Source: Dorea longicatena
GTDB lineage: Bacteria; Bacillota; Clostridia; Lachnospirales; Lachnospiraceae
Length of the DNA stretch: 64,000 bases
Assembly: GCF_025150085.1 (NCBI RefSeq)
Contig: NZ_CP102280.1
Span: forward strand, 1,251,001 to 1,315,000
Reading direction: 5' to 3'
Positions 15,271 to 22,703 of the stretch are shown piece by piece. A program made the position numbers and the translations under genes. The notes beneath the pieces were generated by a model, which was not told the DNA's origin, made no database searches, and saw nothing but the letters and a program-made list of their open reading frames with translations. How positions within the stretch are numbered: position 1 is the stretch's first letter; each line of letters starts with the position of its first letter.

Positions 15271-16219
15271 TGGAAGAGTCGGGAGACCCCATGTTACAAG
15301 CCAACAGTTTCGGCAGATCATTGAAGGAATCGTTGGTGATGGGAGTTGTATATTGCCATCTGGAGAAAACTTGGAGCCAGAGTTGGTGTCCAACAATTCG
15401 TTAAAAATCCGAAGCGGAATGATGTGCCATCATGGAAATGTGTCTTCTGTAAAAATCGGGACTTATGATGAAGTGGAACTTACAAATGGTTCACAGGGGA
15501 TGAAGAGGATAGATCTGGTTGTTAACCGGTACACAAGAAATGAAGAGGATAATACAGAAAAGAATGAATGGATCGTGATTATGGGCACGCCGGCAGAATC
15601 TAATCCGACAGTTCCGGAATATACAAAAGGAAATTTACAGGAAGGTGATCTTGTGGACGATTGTCCGGCATTTGAAGTTCATTTTGACGGAATTAATATT
15701 ACGGAAGTAACGAAGATGCTGGAGATTGCTCAGACAAATAAGGATTTGTCCAACAAGCTTACTGAATTAAATGACAAAATAAATAATCGCAAAAATAATG
15801 TATTGATCGGTAAGTGGGGAAAATCATGGAACTTGTCCACAACACCAAAAAATATCGGCTCTAGCAAACCAATTGTTGATGATGCTTGTTACAAAACCAC
15901 AACTGGTGCAAATGCGACCGTAACTATAAAACAATCAGGTTTATACTGTGTGACTATGTATGCACAAGGTAGCGCAAACCAAGGTGCATCAGCGTGTATT
16001 CAAGCACAAGTCATTGCAAATAGAACGATCGTTGATGATAACTATGTGCTTTTCGGCGCTCAGTATTCGTATAATGGTTTTGCCGCGAACGTGAATATGA
16101 GTCGAATTATCTACCTTGAAAATGGCACTGTTCTTTCGCCGCAAATAAGAAAATCCGATGCGTCAGGTGCGGCGGCAACTACTGGAAGCTCGTACATGGA
16201 AATGGTGAAACTTGCTTAA
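15257..16219 (+). CDS. Receptor-binding/baseplate protein with C1q-like tip
   Basis: 320 codons from ATG 15257, which GGAGAGAATGATA precedes; an ATG two codons upstream is also possible. The N-terminal ~170 residues (GRVGRPHVTSQQFRQIIEGI; KIRSGMMCHHGNVS; RIDLVVNRYTRNEE) resemble siphovirus baseplate proteins. A short helical neck (LEIAQTNKDLSNKLTELNDKI) likely trimerises it. The last ~125 residues (TIKQSGLYCVTMYAQG; IQAQVIANRTIVDDN; NMSRIIYLENGTVLSPQ; SSYMEMVKL) have the strand order of a C1q/TNF-like jelly roll, a common phage tip. It probably binds a surface polysaccharide. A terminator follows. Confidence 0.65.
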   Translation: MEIVSGRVGRPHVTSQQFRQIIEGIVGDGSCILPSGENLEPELVSNNSLKIRSGMMCHHGNVSSVKIGTYDEVELTNGSQGMKRIDLVVNRYTRNEEDNTEKNEWIVIMGTPAESNPTVPEYTKGNLQEGDLVDDCPAFEVHFDGINITEVTKMLEIAQTNKDLSNKLTELNDKINNRKNNVLIGKWGKSWNLSTTPKNIGSSKPIVDDACYKTTTGANATVTIKQSGLYCVTMYAQGSANQGASACIQAQVIANRTIVDDNYVLFGAQYSYNGFAANVNMSRIIYLENGTVLSPQIRKSDASGAAATTGSSYMEMVKLA

Positions 16220-16243
16220 TTTACTTTAGCAACTTATCAACAT

Positions 16244-16268
16244 GACACCTTTATCAGGTATCTTTTTT
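16244..16268 (+). terminator. Terminator after the C1q-tipped protein
   Basis: GACACCT (16244-16250) pairs with AGGTATC (16256-16262) with one mismatch, loop TTATC, followed by six T. It divides the tail operon just before the adsorption cassette. Confidence 0.7.
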
Positions 16269-16284
16269 GAAAGGAGTGATATCC

Positions 16285-16659
16285 ATGAAAATTACATTCA
16301 ATGATGCAACAGAGTTGACTGTCCAGTCAGCGAGCACCCGGCCGGACGGGAGCCTGCTGATCAAAACAATATCAGAAACTGAAGAGAATCTGAAGACAAT
16401 CTTTCAGGATGGCATGAAGACCAAGAAGATGATCATCAAGGAAAGAGAATCTACGATTGGCACTTATGAGAATTACACGGAACTTGAGGGAATCATGAAA
16501 TACACAGCAGGAATCCTAGGAGTTGTATTACATAAAGTTGGAAAGTCGCAGCTAGAGCGAATCGACGCACTCGAGGTAACTACGGACGACATCGTACTAA
16601 TGATGGCGGATCTGATTGCAGGAGGGGAGCAAAATGAGAATACTGCAGTTCCGGATTAA
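16285..16659 (+). CDS. Small tail-region phage protein of unknown function
   Basis: 124 codons; ATG 16285 has AAAGGAGTGATATCC before it. It starts MKITFNDATELTVQSAS, has a strand-rich middle and a late helical part YTAGILGVVLHKVG, LERIDALEVTTDDIVLMMADL. The type is common beside tail-fibre genes of Clostridia phages, function unknown. Its end (DDIVLMMADLIAGG, 16585-16626) is echoed in a shorter copy at 19450-19497 just after the SGNH gene, which marks this gene as the left edge of a recombined cassette. Confidence 0.6.
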   Translation: MKITFNDATELTVQSASTRPDGSLLIKTISETEENLKTIFQDGMKTKKMIIKERESTIGTYENYTELEGIMKYTAGILGVVLHKVGKSQLERIDALEVTTDDIVLMMADLIAGGEQNENTAVPD

Positions 16660-16936
16660 CGGACAAAAGTTAAGTAAGGACGGAGACTTTTCCGGATTAA
16701 TTGCTGGTACGAAAGGCTATCTGTATGCAGCATATAACTTCGACAGAGAGTGGGACGGTTGCAAGAAAGCGGCCGTCTTTTCGAGATACGACAAAGAATA
16801 TCCTGTCCCGATCATAAACAGCAAATGTGCCGTACCAGATGAAATTACGGGATGTAAGCGATGGAAAATATATCTGGTAGGAGAAAGAAAAGGGTACAGA
16901 ATCACAACAAACGAAGTGGAGGTGAGGCAGGAATGA
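16634..16936 (+). CDS. Small phage baseplate-region protein of unknown function
   Basis: 100 codons. I prefer ATG 16634 (GAGGGGAGCAAA before it), which overlaps the end of the previous gene by 26 bases; the frame extends further up to TTG 16616. The product is beta-rich: RILQFRINGQKLSKDGDF, TKGYLYAAYNFDREWDG, KKAAVFSRYDKEYPV, KRWKIYLVGERKGYRI. The pattern resembles the BppU-type upper baseplate fold that the next gene also starts with, and the two are coupled by an ATGA overlap. Function is inferred from position only. Confidence 0.6.
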   Translation: MRILQFRINGQKLSKDGDFSGLIAGTKGYLYAAYNFDREWDGCKKAAVFSRYDKEYPVPIINSKCAVPDEITGCKRWKIYLVGERKGYRITTNEVEVRQE

Positions 16937-18579
16937 CATTAGAAGAAGCGTTAGCAGCTTCGGAAGCTGAACCGGTCAATGATATTTTTACGGTCAATCC
17001 GGAGTCACGTACAATCACGGTGCCAGAGACGGAAAAGATTTTTGGCGTTTTTAGCGACGGCAACACGGAGCGGAAACATTTCCGGTGCCCGAAAGTGGTA
17101 GGCGATGGTATCGATCTAACAACCTTGCACTTGTATATCAACTACCAAAACGCCAATGGAAAAAAATATCCGTACCTTGTCGAGGACGTGCAAGCAGATG
17201 GGGACTATATCACCTTTTCCTGGTTGATCAGTCCGGACGTGGTATCCTATAAAGGGACGGTCAAGTTTGTCCTGTGCGCCAAAAAAGGCACGGAACTGGA
17301 ATGGAATACCACCCTTGCAGAAGGTACCGTACTGGAAGGTCTGGAAGCTACAGATGAGGTAGTGGCCAGAAATCCGGATATCATCGAACAGATCTTAACC
17401 AGATTGGATAATGTGACGGAAATCCCACAGGAGAAGGTAACAGAAGCAGTATCTACCTATATGGAAGCGAATCCAATTAACGTACCGAAAAAGCTGTCCG
17501 ATCTGGAGGAGGACACCACGCACAGAACCGTTACAGACGAAGAGAAACAGTCGTGGAACAACACTAGTGGAACAGGATTGCCGGATACAGCAAAAAATTT
17601 ATTAATTGCAATATTGAAGAACGCTGTCTATACAGTAAATCAAAAAGCAAACATAGAAGCATTGGAAAACGCATTAAGCACCCAAAATACGCCAACAGAT
17701 GCGTGGTCGATTGTCCAAAATCTAACATACGTTACAAGCACAAATACTGCATTTAATGTAAAAAAAGGAGAATCATATACAACAACTATTGTACCGAACA
17801 AAAACTACAAGATTAACAGTGTAACAGTTGTTATGGGCGGCGTAGATATAACAAATACGGCATATAACAATGGCGTTATAACAATAAACAGTGTAACGGG
17901 AAATGTAACAATAACAGCTATTGCAAAGAAAAACAGTGGTGCACTACTACCTTCTGACGGATTGCTTGCAAATTTTGATTTCCGCAACAAAGAAATGACA
18001 TCTTATAACCTTTCTGGTTGGGGAAATGTCTATAAATGTGATGATGAGACAGGTAATTATTTTACTTTTGGAGGGTCTGCTAAAACAGCAAGTCAAGGCG
18101 GTATTGGACAGTATTTGTTTAGAGATGTTCGCAAAAAAGATAATGAAAGCAAATTAGTTGACCTTGGTACAGATTTCACAATCGCAATGTATTCGACGGA
18201 AGTGCCCAATATACTTAATTCCACCAAAAAAAGCAACGTGTCGACTGGAAAAATCATACTTGCCCCAAGGTATATAAATACGTCTGCAACAGAAGTTACT
18301 GTAAAAGAGTTTACACCAGATATAACTAGAAACGAGTATATGTCATTGACGATTACTGTATCAGCAAATGTAATTAAAATGTATGTTGATGGTACATTGC
18401 TAAAAACGTATAATGGCAATGAAATTACCGATTTTAAAAAATGGAAGTCAACGCCAGTGCAACCAACAACTGTTTACAATATGGGAACAATAGCGGCAGC
18501 AGTAATGTACAACAAAGTGTTAAATGATGTAGAAGTAACCGATTTGCATGCCCATTTTAAATCTATGGAGGTAGAATAA
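16933..18579 (+). CDS. Tail-fibre protein: BppU-like start, repeat domain and LamG-like end
   Basis: 548 codons from ATG 16933, overlapping the previous stop (ATGA). Residues ~15-150 (FTVNPESRTITVPETEKIF; FRCPKVVGDGIDLTTLHLYI; YITFSWLISPDVVSYKGTV) match the beta-sandwich that anchors BppU-type fibres to the baseplate. After a linker with KKLSDLEEDTTHRTVTDEEK, a repeat-type Ig-like segment follows (YTTTIVPNKNYKINSVTV; VTGNVTITAIA). The C-terminal ~200 residues (LLANFDFRNKEMTSYNLSG; VTVKEFTPDITRNEYMSLTI; VIKMYVDGTLLKTYNG) look like a LamG/concanavalin-type lectin domain. It is a probable host-receptor binding fibre. Confidence 0.7.
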   Translation: MTLEEALAASEAEPVNDIFTVNPESRTITVPETEKIFGVFSDGNTERKHFRCPKVVGDGIDLTTLHLYINYQNANGKKYPYLVEDVQADGDYITFSWLISPDVVSYKGTVKFVLCAKKGTELEWNTTLAEGTVLEGLEATDEVVARNPDIIEQILTRLDNVTEIPQEKVTEAVSTYMEANPINVPKKLSDLEEDTTHRTVTDEEKQSWNNTSGTGLPDTAKNLLIAILKNAVYTVNQKANIEALENALSTQNTPTDAWSIVQNLTYVTSTNTAFNVKKGESYTTTIVPNKNYKINSVTVVMGGVDITNTAYNNGVITINSVTGNVTITAIAKKNSGALLPSDGLLANFDFRNKEMTSYNLSGWGNVYKCDDETGNYFTFGGSAKTASQGGIGQYLFRDVRKKDNESKLVDLGTDFTIAMYSTEVPNILNSTKKSNVSTGKIILAPRYINTSATEVTVKEFTPDITRNEYMSLTITVSANVIKMYVDGTLLKTYNGNEITDFKKWKSTPVQPTTVYNMGTIAAAVMYNKVLNDVEVTDLHAHFKSMEVE

Positions 18580-19443
18580 ATGGCAAAACTTTTTGATGGT
18601 CACGGAAATGAAATAGAAATCGGTGGTGGTGAATCTGGAAAACTAGAAGTGGCAGATTATAAAATTTACGAAGAGAGCGATGGCACACAATCACGGCAAG
18701 GAGTTTTAACGTATAATGGGCTCAATCTGTACCCAGTAAATAAGCCACTGCAACGAGAAAATGAAACAAAATTGTATTCTGGTGGACTTATGGTTACACT
18801 TGGCGATAGCTATACGGCATATCTTAATAGCTATTTCGACACATTTGCACAGAAACATGGGCTTATCCAAAAAAACGTTGGTTTAGCATCATCAAAGATT
18901 GCAAGACCAGAGGGAGAAGGTCAAGACACAATTAAATCGTTCGTAACAAGATTAGATGAATTAATAGCGTCATTTCCAATTACAATAAACGGGAAAGCCT
19001 ATACTACTACTGATGTAAAGCTAATTACATTCATGGGTGGGGCGAATGATTGGACTACTATTGATACAGAAAAAGGCATTGACAGAATAGGTGATAGATA
19101 CAGCACTGACAAAGGACAAATTTACGGAGCAACAAAGTATTGTTTAGAAACTTTACAAAAAACATTTCCGTCTGCGGATATTATTGTCATACTGCAACCA
19201 AATAATGGGAATAATACAGATTTTTGCGTTATGGAAATGAAAGAAAACATCGTAAAAGAATGTGCTGAAATGTACTCATTGCCTATATGTGATTGTTGCT
19301 TTAATTTCTACTCTCCATCAAACCCGACAGAATTTTCTAAGTATTGGGAAAATGACAAATTACATCTAAATGCTGACGGACATCAGAAACTGATTGATAA
19401 ATTAGAGGTTACGCTAAACACATTGGATTATTACAAGAGCTAG
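18580..19443 (+). CDS. Tail-associated SGNH/GDSL esterase
   Basis: 287 codons starting right after the previous stop, with GGAGG in the end of that gene. After a short N-terminal anchor (MAKLFDGHGNEIEIGGGES) comes the SGNH hydrolase core: the nucleophile Ser in VTLGDSYTAYL, Gly/Asn in ITFMGGANDWTT, and the Asp-His pair in NDKLHLNADGHQ. Such enzymes deacetylate or de-esterify surface glycans, helping a phage to reach its receptor or clear modified wall polymers. There is no signal peptide, consistent with being part of the virion. It is the last gene of the adsorption cassette. Confidence 0.85.
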   Translation: MAKLFDGHGNEIEIGGGESGKLEVADYKIYEESDGTQSRQGVLTYNGLNLYPVNKPLQRENETKLYSGGLMVTLGDSYTAYLNSYFDTFAQKHGLIQKNVGLASSKIARPEGEGQDTIKSFVTRLDELIASFPITINGKAYTTTDVKLITFMGGANDWTTIDTEKGIDRIGDRYSTDKGQIYGATKYCLETLQKTFPSADIIVILQPNNGNNTDFCVMEMKENIVKECAEMYSLPICDCCFNFYSPSNPTEFSKYWENDKLHLNADGHQKLIDKLEVTLNTLDYYKS

Positions 19444-19449
19444 TTAATT

Positions 19450-19497
19450 AAAGAGGACGATATTATACTGATGATGGCAGATATTATAGGAGGATAA
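19450..19497 (+). pseudogene. Duplicated gene end flanking the adsorption cassette
   Basis: Directly after the SGNH gene the sequence reads KEDDIILMMADIIGG and a stop, without a start. It mirrors the end of the small gene at 16285-16659 (DDIVLMMADLIAGG) and the purine-rich site that follows it. It is best explained as the leftover 3' end of a resident copy after the 16.3-19.4 kb cassette was inserted or exchanged. Confidence 0.6.
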
Positions 19498-19499
19498 CT

Positions 19500-19655
19500 A
19501 TGAAAACTTTAAACAATTTAAAAATGAAAATCATGGTAAGAGCGTTTCGTATCAGAATCAAGAATGGAGAAGCTTTTGAAGACATTGCAGCAGATTATCC
19601 AGCATTGACCACGGATGACTTGGAAGCAATCAAGGAAGCGCTGAACACTAATTAG
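19500..19655 (+). CDS. Small phage protein of unknown function after the fibre genes
   Basis: 51 codons, ATG 19500 after TAGGAGGATAACT. The product (MKTLNNLKMKIMVRAFRIRI; NGEAFEDIAADYPAL; TTDDLEAIKEAL) is basic at the front and acidic at the back, with no membrane segment. Many tail operons have such a short gene (XkdX or similar) between fibres and holin, but I do not see the XkdX signature, so no family is assigned. The good ribosome site and codon use make it real. Confidence 0.55.
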   Translation: MKTLNNLKMKIMVRAFRIRIKNGEAFEDIAADYPALTTDDLEAIKEALNTN

Positions 19656-19669
19656 CAGGAACAACCATC

Positions 19670-19768
19670 GTGGAGAACGATGCAGACTGCTACATGGAAG
19701 TCTCTGCCGGTGGTGGAGATGCGTTAAGAACCAAGAAGCTGGCGTTGATACTGGGAGATCAGAGATAA
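19670..19768 (+). pseudogene. Short open remnant after the small gene
   Basis: GTG 19670 opens a 32-codon frame (VENDADCYMEVSAGGGDALR, then TKKLALILGDQR). The frame also extends upstream without a start (AGTTI). There is no ribosome site. It reads like the C-terminal scrap of a larger tail gene, which fits other signs of recombination here. Confidence 0.35.
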
Positions 19769-19778
19769 GACAAAGAGA

Positions 19779-19807
19779 TTGAATCTTATATATAAAAGTG
19801 GTACACT
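19779..19807 (+). promoter_or_regulatory. Promoter of the membrane moron gene
   Basis: TTGAAT (19779-19784), 17-base spacer, TACACT (19802-19807), about 33 bases before the start of the next gene. An own promoter within a late operon suggests expression in the lysogen. Confidence 0.55.
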
Positions 19808-19839
19808 GTCTTTTACAAAAATACGAAGGAGAAACATCG

Positions 19840-20340
19840 ATGCCAAAAGAAGTAATTATCTCGCTTATTTCCACTGTTTTAGGGACGGTTGTTGGATGGA
19901 TTTTAAATTGTTTTTCGCTTAATACGGGGAGAATAGTAGTAGAAATTAATGATTTTCATGCAGCTCCGCAAGAATTTGTACATACATATTCAAATGGTCA
20001 GTACACTGAAATAAGAGGGAAAAGGATTATTGCCTCGTTTGAACTATTAGTGACCAATAAAAAACAAACAACGTGTGGGGTTAATAATTGTAAAGTATAT
20101 CTTGAAAATAAAAATGGGGAAAAACAGTATTTTACAGATTTAACAGAACAAATGGCAGTGTATTACGATGGTACAGATTTATTAAATATACCAGGGAGAA
20201 CAACAAAAAGCAAAAAAATAGAGAAAGAACTTATGCTTTGGCGAAAACAGAGTCTAAAAGGGAGTGTGATATGCTTAGAATATAGGATTAATGGGAAAAA
20301 GAAAATACACAGATGTATACTAGGAGAAATGAAAGAGTAG
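19840..20340 (+). CDS. Membrane-anchored protein of unknown function (candidate moron)
   Basis: 166 codons, ATG 19840 behind GAAGGAGAAACATC. Residues ~4-26 form one hydrophobic helix (IISLISTVLGTVVGWILNCF), the rest is a beta-rich soluble domain: GRIVVEINDFHAAPQEF, RIIASFELLVTNKKQT, CGVNNCKVYLENKNGEKQYF, SVICLEYRINGKKKIHR. It is more A/T-rich than the neighbouring tail genes, has its own promoter and ends in a strong terminator. These are the marks of a moron, a gene used by the lysogen rather than by the particle, for example in superinfection exclusion. No family was recognised. Confidence 0.65.
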   Translation: MPKEVIISLISTVLGTVVGWILNCFSLNTGRIVVEINDFHAAPQEFVHTYSNGQYTEIRGKRIIASFELLVTNKKQTTCGVNNCKVYLENKNGEKQYFTDLTEQMAVYYDGTDLLNIPGRTTKSKKIEKELMLWRKQSLKGSVICLEYRINGKKKIHRCILGEMKE

Positions 20341-20374
20341 AGTCGTGCTTATTAATACGGCTTCTACTCTTTTT
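20334..20374 (+). terminator. Strong terminator after the moron gene
   Basis: AGAGTAGA pairs with TCTACTCT and AGTCGT-side bases continue with ACGGC across one bulge, giving a stem of about 13 pairs, then TTTTT (20370-20374). The left arm begins in the last codons of the moron gene. Confidence 0.85.
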
Positions 20375-20394
20375 ATATGCAGAAAGGAAAGCAT

Positions 20395-20418
20395 ATGGAA
20401 ATCAGAGCGAGACCGTAA
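20395..20418 (+). CDS. Seven-codon leader peptide overlapping a terminator
   Basis: ATG 20395 follows AGAAAGGAAA (20381-20390) and encodes MEIRARP with TAA at 20416-20418. The stop lies in the loop of the hairpin GACC-GTAA-GGTC (next entry). A ribosome reaching the stop would cover the left arm and prevent the hairpin, so this looks like a translated leader that sets readthrough into the lysis genes. Expression is inferred. Confidence 0.4.
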   Translation: MEIRARP

Positions 20419-20430
20419 GGTCTTATTTTT
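20410..20430 (+). terminator. Terminator/attenuator before the holin gene
   Basis: AGACC (20410-20414), loop GTAA, GGTCT (20419-20423), then TATTTTT. It is the second terminator in 60 bases upstream of the lysis genes and overlaps the leader peptide. Confidence 0.65.
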
Positions 20431-20460
20431 ATACAAAAAAATTAAGAAAGAGTGAGGTAT

Positions 20461-20946
20461 ATGAAAATGGAACAGGCAAATTATATCAAAGCAATTTTCA
20501 CGGCGGTATTCGCCTTTATATCGGCTCTCCTGGGTGTTCTGGCGGTGCCGGTAATATTATTGGTCACATGTAACCTGATAGACTACGCTACGGGTTTGAT
20601 GGCGAGCAAATACAGGTCGCAGGATATTAATTCCTATAAGAGCATAAGAGGTATTTTTAAAAAAGTTTCTATGTGGCTTTTAGTGGTAGTAGGTGCAATA
20701 ATTGACGAACTGTTGCTATATGCAGCCACAACGATCGGAAAGCCGGTGCCGGTTACATTCCTGATCGCATGCGTGGTGGCGATGTGGCTAATCTGTAATG
20801 AAATTATTTCAATTTTGGAAAATATACAGGACATGGGAGTAAATATTCCGGCTTTCCTGCAACCACTGGTTAAACATATTAGATCGCAGGTGGAAGAACA
20901 GATTAATATAGATAAGAAGGAAGATAAGAATTCGGAGGACGAGTGA
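20461..20946 (+). CDS. Phage holin (Holin_4_1/toxin-secretion family)
   Basis: 161 codons from ATG 20461, preceded by GAGTGAGG; ATG 20467 or GTG 20452 are alternatives. Three hydrophobic helices can be traced: IFTAVFAFISALLGVLAVPV with VILLVTCNLIDYATG, MWLLVVVGAIIDELLLY, and VTFLIACVVAMWLICNEII. The phrase NLIDYATGLMASKY between helices and the late ENIQDMGVNIPAFLQPL are hallmarks of this holin family. The charged tail (EEQINIDKKEDKNSEDE) faces the cytoplasm. It permeabilises the membrane so that the endolysin two genes downstream reaches the wall. Confidence 0.9.
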   Translation: MKMEQANYIKAIFTAVFAFISALLGVLAVPVILLVTCNLIDYATGLMASKYRSQDINSYKSIRGIFKKVSMWLLVVVGAIIDELLLYAATTIGKPVPVTFLIACVVAMWLICNEIISILENIQDMGVNIPAFLQPLVKHIRSQVEEQINIDKKEDKNSEDE

Positions 20947-20978
20947 TCGTCCTCTTTTTAAAAGGAGGAAAAAAGCCT

Positions 20979-21620
20979 ATGTATTTTAGCGAAGCCTTTA
21001 AATTAATGGAAAGTGGATTGAAAGTAAAACTGCCAAGCTGGGGCGGATATTGGTATTGGTCCAAAGAAAAGAAAACAATTATCATGCATACAAAAGATGG
21101 TATAGAAATGGATATCCGAGAGACACAGGTACCGGAGTATACGTTTAAGAATATTGCGAGTGACGATTGGATTGTTGCCGACGAAAAGAATTGTCCAGAA
21201 CTCGGAGGCGAGAATACATTCTCGTTCGGAGAGGCAATCAAATATCTGAAGAGAGGTTTCAAGGTTGCTCGTAAAGGTTGGAATGGTAAAGGAATCTATC
21301 TGGAAATGTATTCGCCAGAAGTCAATCTTGAAACTATTGCAGAAGCAGTGCATAACGCATGGTGGGAAGAAAAGAAAAAACAGGGAGTTACAGATCACCC
21401 GGATATGATTCCGTATTCTGAACTAAGTGAAGAAGTGAAAGAATACGACAGAGTTACAGCAAGAACAACTATTGAAGCATTCAATTATATGACGCATTCG
21501 TTCATATATATCAACACTACTGGATTACAGACAGAAAATCCTTATGCGCCTAAAAATAAAGTGCCGTGGACACCGTCTCAGACAGATATGCTTGCGGAAG
21601 ATTGGGTATTTGCAAATTAG
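20979..21620 (+). CDS. DUF2829 (Tad2-like) protein with an inserted RyR-like domain
   Basis: 213 codons from ATG 20979 behind AAAAGGAGGAAA. Residues 1-68 (MYFSEAFKLMESGLKVKLPS, then YTFKNIASDDWIVAD) form one DUF2829-like unit. A second starts at ~82 (FSFGEAIKYLKRGFKVARKG, WNGKGIYLEM) and ends at ~195-213 (VPWTPSQTDMLAEDWVF). Between its halves, residues ~117-169 (HNAWWEEKKKQG; HPDMIPYSELSEEVKEYDR; ARTTIEAF) match the RyR-domain pattern. DUF2829 includes Tad2, which sequesters the Thoeris signal gcADPR, so a role in blocking nucleotide-signal immunity is a fair inference. The position between holin and endolysin is unusual for an early anti-defence gene. Confidence 0.72.
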   Translation: MYFSEAFKLMESGLKVKLPSWGGYWYWSKEKKTIIMHTKDGIEMDIRETQVPEYTFKNIASDDWIVADEKNCPELGGENTFSFGEAIKYLKRGFKVARKGWNGKGIYLEMYSPEVNLETIAEAVHNAWWEEKKKQGVTDHPDMIPYSELSEEVKEYDRVTARTTIEAFNYMTHSFIYINTTGLQTENPYAPKNKVPWTPSQTDMLAEDWVFAN

Positions 21621-21626
21621 AGATTT

Positions 21627-21640
21627 GTGCGACGTCGCAC
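21627..21640 (+). repeat. Perfect 14-base palindrome before the endolysin gene
   Basis: GTGCGACGTCGCAC lies between the stop of the DUF2829 gene and the ribosome site of the amidase gene. As RNA it is a tight hairpin just upstream of AGAAAGGAG; as DNA it could be a protein-binding site. No T run follows, so it is not a terminator. Confidence 0.6.
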
Positions 21641-21654
21641 AGAAAGGAGTAATT

Positions 21655-22677
21655 ATGGCACATTTATTTATTATAGCCGGACACGGAGCTGGAGACAGCG
21701 GAGCAGTAGGATATATCGGCAAAAAGATGTATACGGAGGCAGAGAGAGTCCGGGCGTTAGCTAAGAGACTGTCTGCACTTGGTGGTAGCAATGTAACAGT
21801 AGGAGACACAAGTCGAAATTGGTATGCTGACAAAGGGATTAGCACCTTGTCAATACCGAAAAGCTGGCAGATTATTGAACTTCATATGGATGGAGCCAGT
21901 GCTTCGGCAAGAGGTGGCCATGTAATTATCAAATCTGGATACAAACCAGATGCATATGATACAGCTCTTGCTCATTTTATTGGCGGGTTTACACCCGGAA
22001 GAGCAAATACAATTGTTGGAAGAAGCAATCTTGCCAATGTAAACAGGGCGGCAGTCAGGGGATATAGTTATAGACTGCTTGAATGTGGATTTATTACAAA
22101 CCAGGCAGATCTTAATAAATTTAATAACAACCTGGATACACTTGCAAGAGGAATTCTTGGCGCATTCGAAATCGGAACAACAGCACAAGCCGGCTGGGTA
22201 GCCGATAAAATTGGATGGTGGTATCGCCATGCAGACGGAAGTTATACGAAAAATGGATGGGAACAGATCGGTGGAGACTGGTATTGGTTTGACAATGGAG
22301 GTTATGCCGTTCATGATACCTGGAAAGAAATCAAAGGACATTGGTATTACTTCAAATCTGACTGCCGTATGGTAAAAGGATGGAGAAAAGTAGATGGCAA
22401 ATGGTATTTCCTGAATAAGCAGGTATATGCAGAACATCCGGAAGGATCTATGCAGGAAGGATGGCTGCTTGACGGTAGATTTTGGTATTATCTCAATCCA
22501 AAGACGGGCGGGCCTCGTGGAGCTATGTGTACTGGATTCGTTACAGTAAATGGTCAGACATATTACTGCAGACCAAAAGCAGAAGCTGGTTATCCGGAAG
22601 GCAGCATGGTTACGGGAAAGAAAATGATCGACGGAAAAGAATATTATTTTGAAGCGGATGGTCGGATGAAAAAATAA
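21655..22677 (+). CDS. Endolysin: N-acetylmuramoyl-L-alanine amidase with cell-wall-binding repeats
   Basis: 340 codons from ATG 21655 after GAAAGGAGTAATT. The N-terminal ~175 residues are an amidase_3 domain: zinc His in FIIAGHGAGDSG, a Glu in YTEAERVRAL, the second zinc His in IIELHMDGASASARGG and the catalytic Glu in YRLLECGFITNQ. It cuts the bond between muramic acid and the stem peptide. The rest is a row of aromatic choline-binding-type repeats (GWEQIGGDWYWFDNGG; WKEIKGHWYYFKSD; GWRKVDGKWYFLN), which hold the enzyme on the wall. There is no signal peptide, so release depends on the holin. A scrap of a different wall-binding domain follows. Confidence 0.92.
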   Translation: MAHLFIIAGHGAGDSGAVGYIGKKMYTEAERVRALAKRLSALGGSNVTVGDTSRNWYADKGISTLSIPKSWQIIELHMDGASASARGGHVIIKSGYKPDAYDTALAHFIGGFTPGRANTIVGRSNLANVNRAAVRGYSYRLLECGFITNQADLNKFNNNLDTLARGILGAFEIGTTAQAGWVADKIGWWYRHADGSYTKNGWEQIGGDWYWFDNGGYAVHDTWKEIKGHWYYFKSDCRMVKGWRKVDGKWYFLNKQVYAEHPEGSMQEGWLLDGRFWYYLNPKTGGPRGAMCTGFVTVNGQTYYCRPKAEAGYPEGSMVTGKKMIDGKEYYFEADGRMKK

Positions 22678-22703
22678 AGAATCTGAGTAGAGCATCCAGA
22701 ACG

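Noticed and set aside
20380..22000. CRISPR or tandem-repeat arrays in the prophage
   Set aside because: No regularly spaced direct repeats of 20 bases or more were seen in the window.
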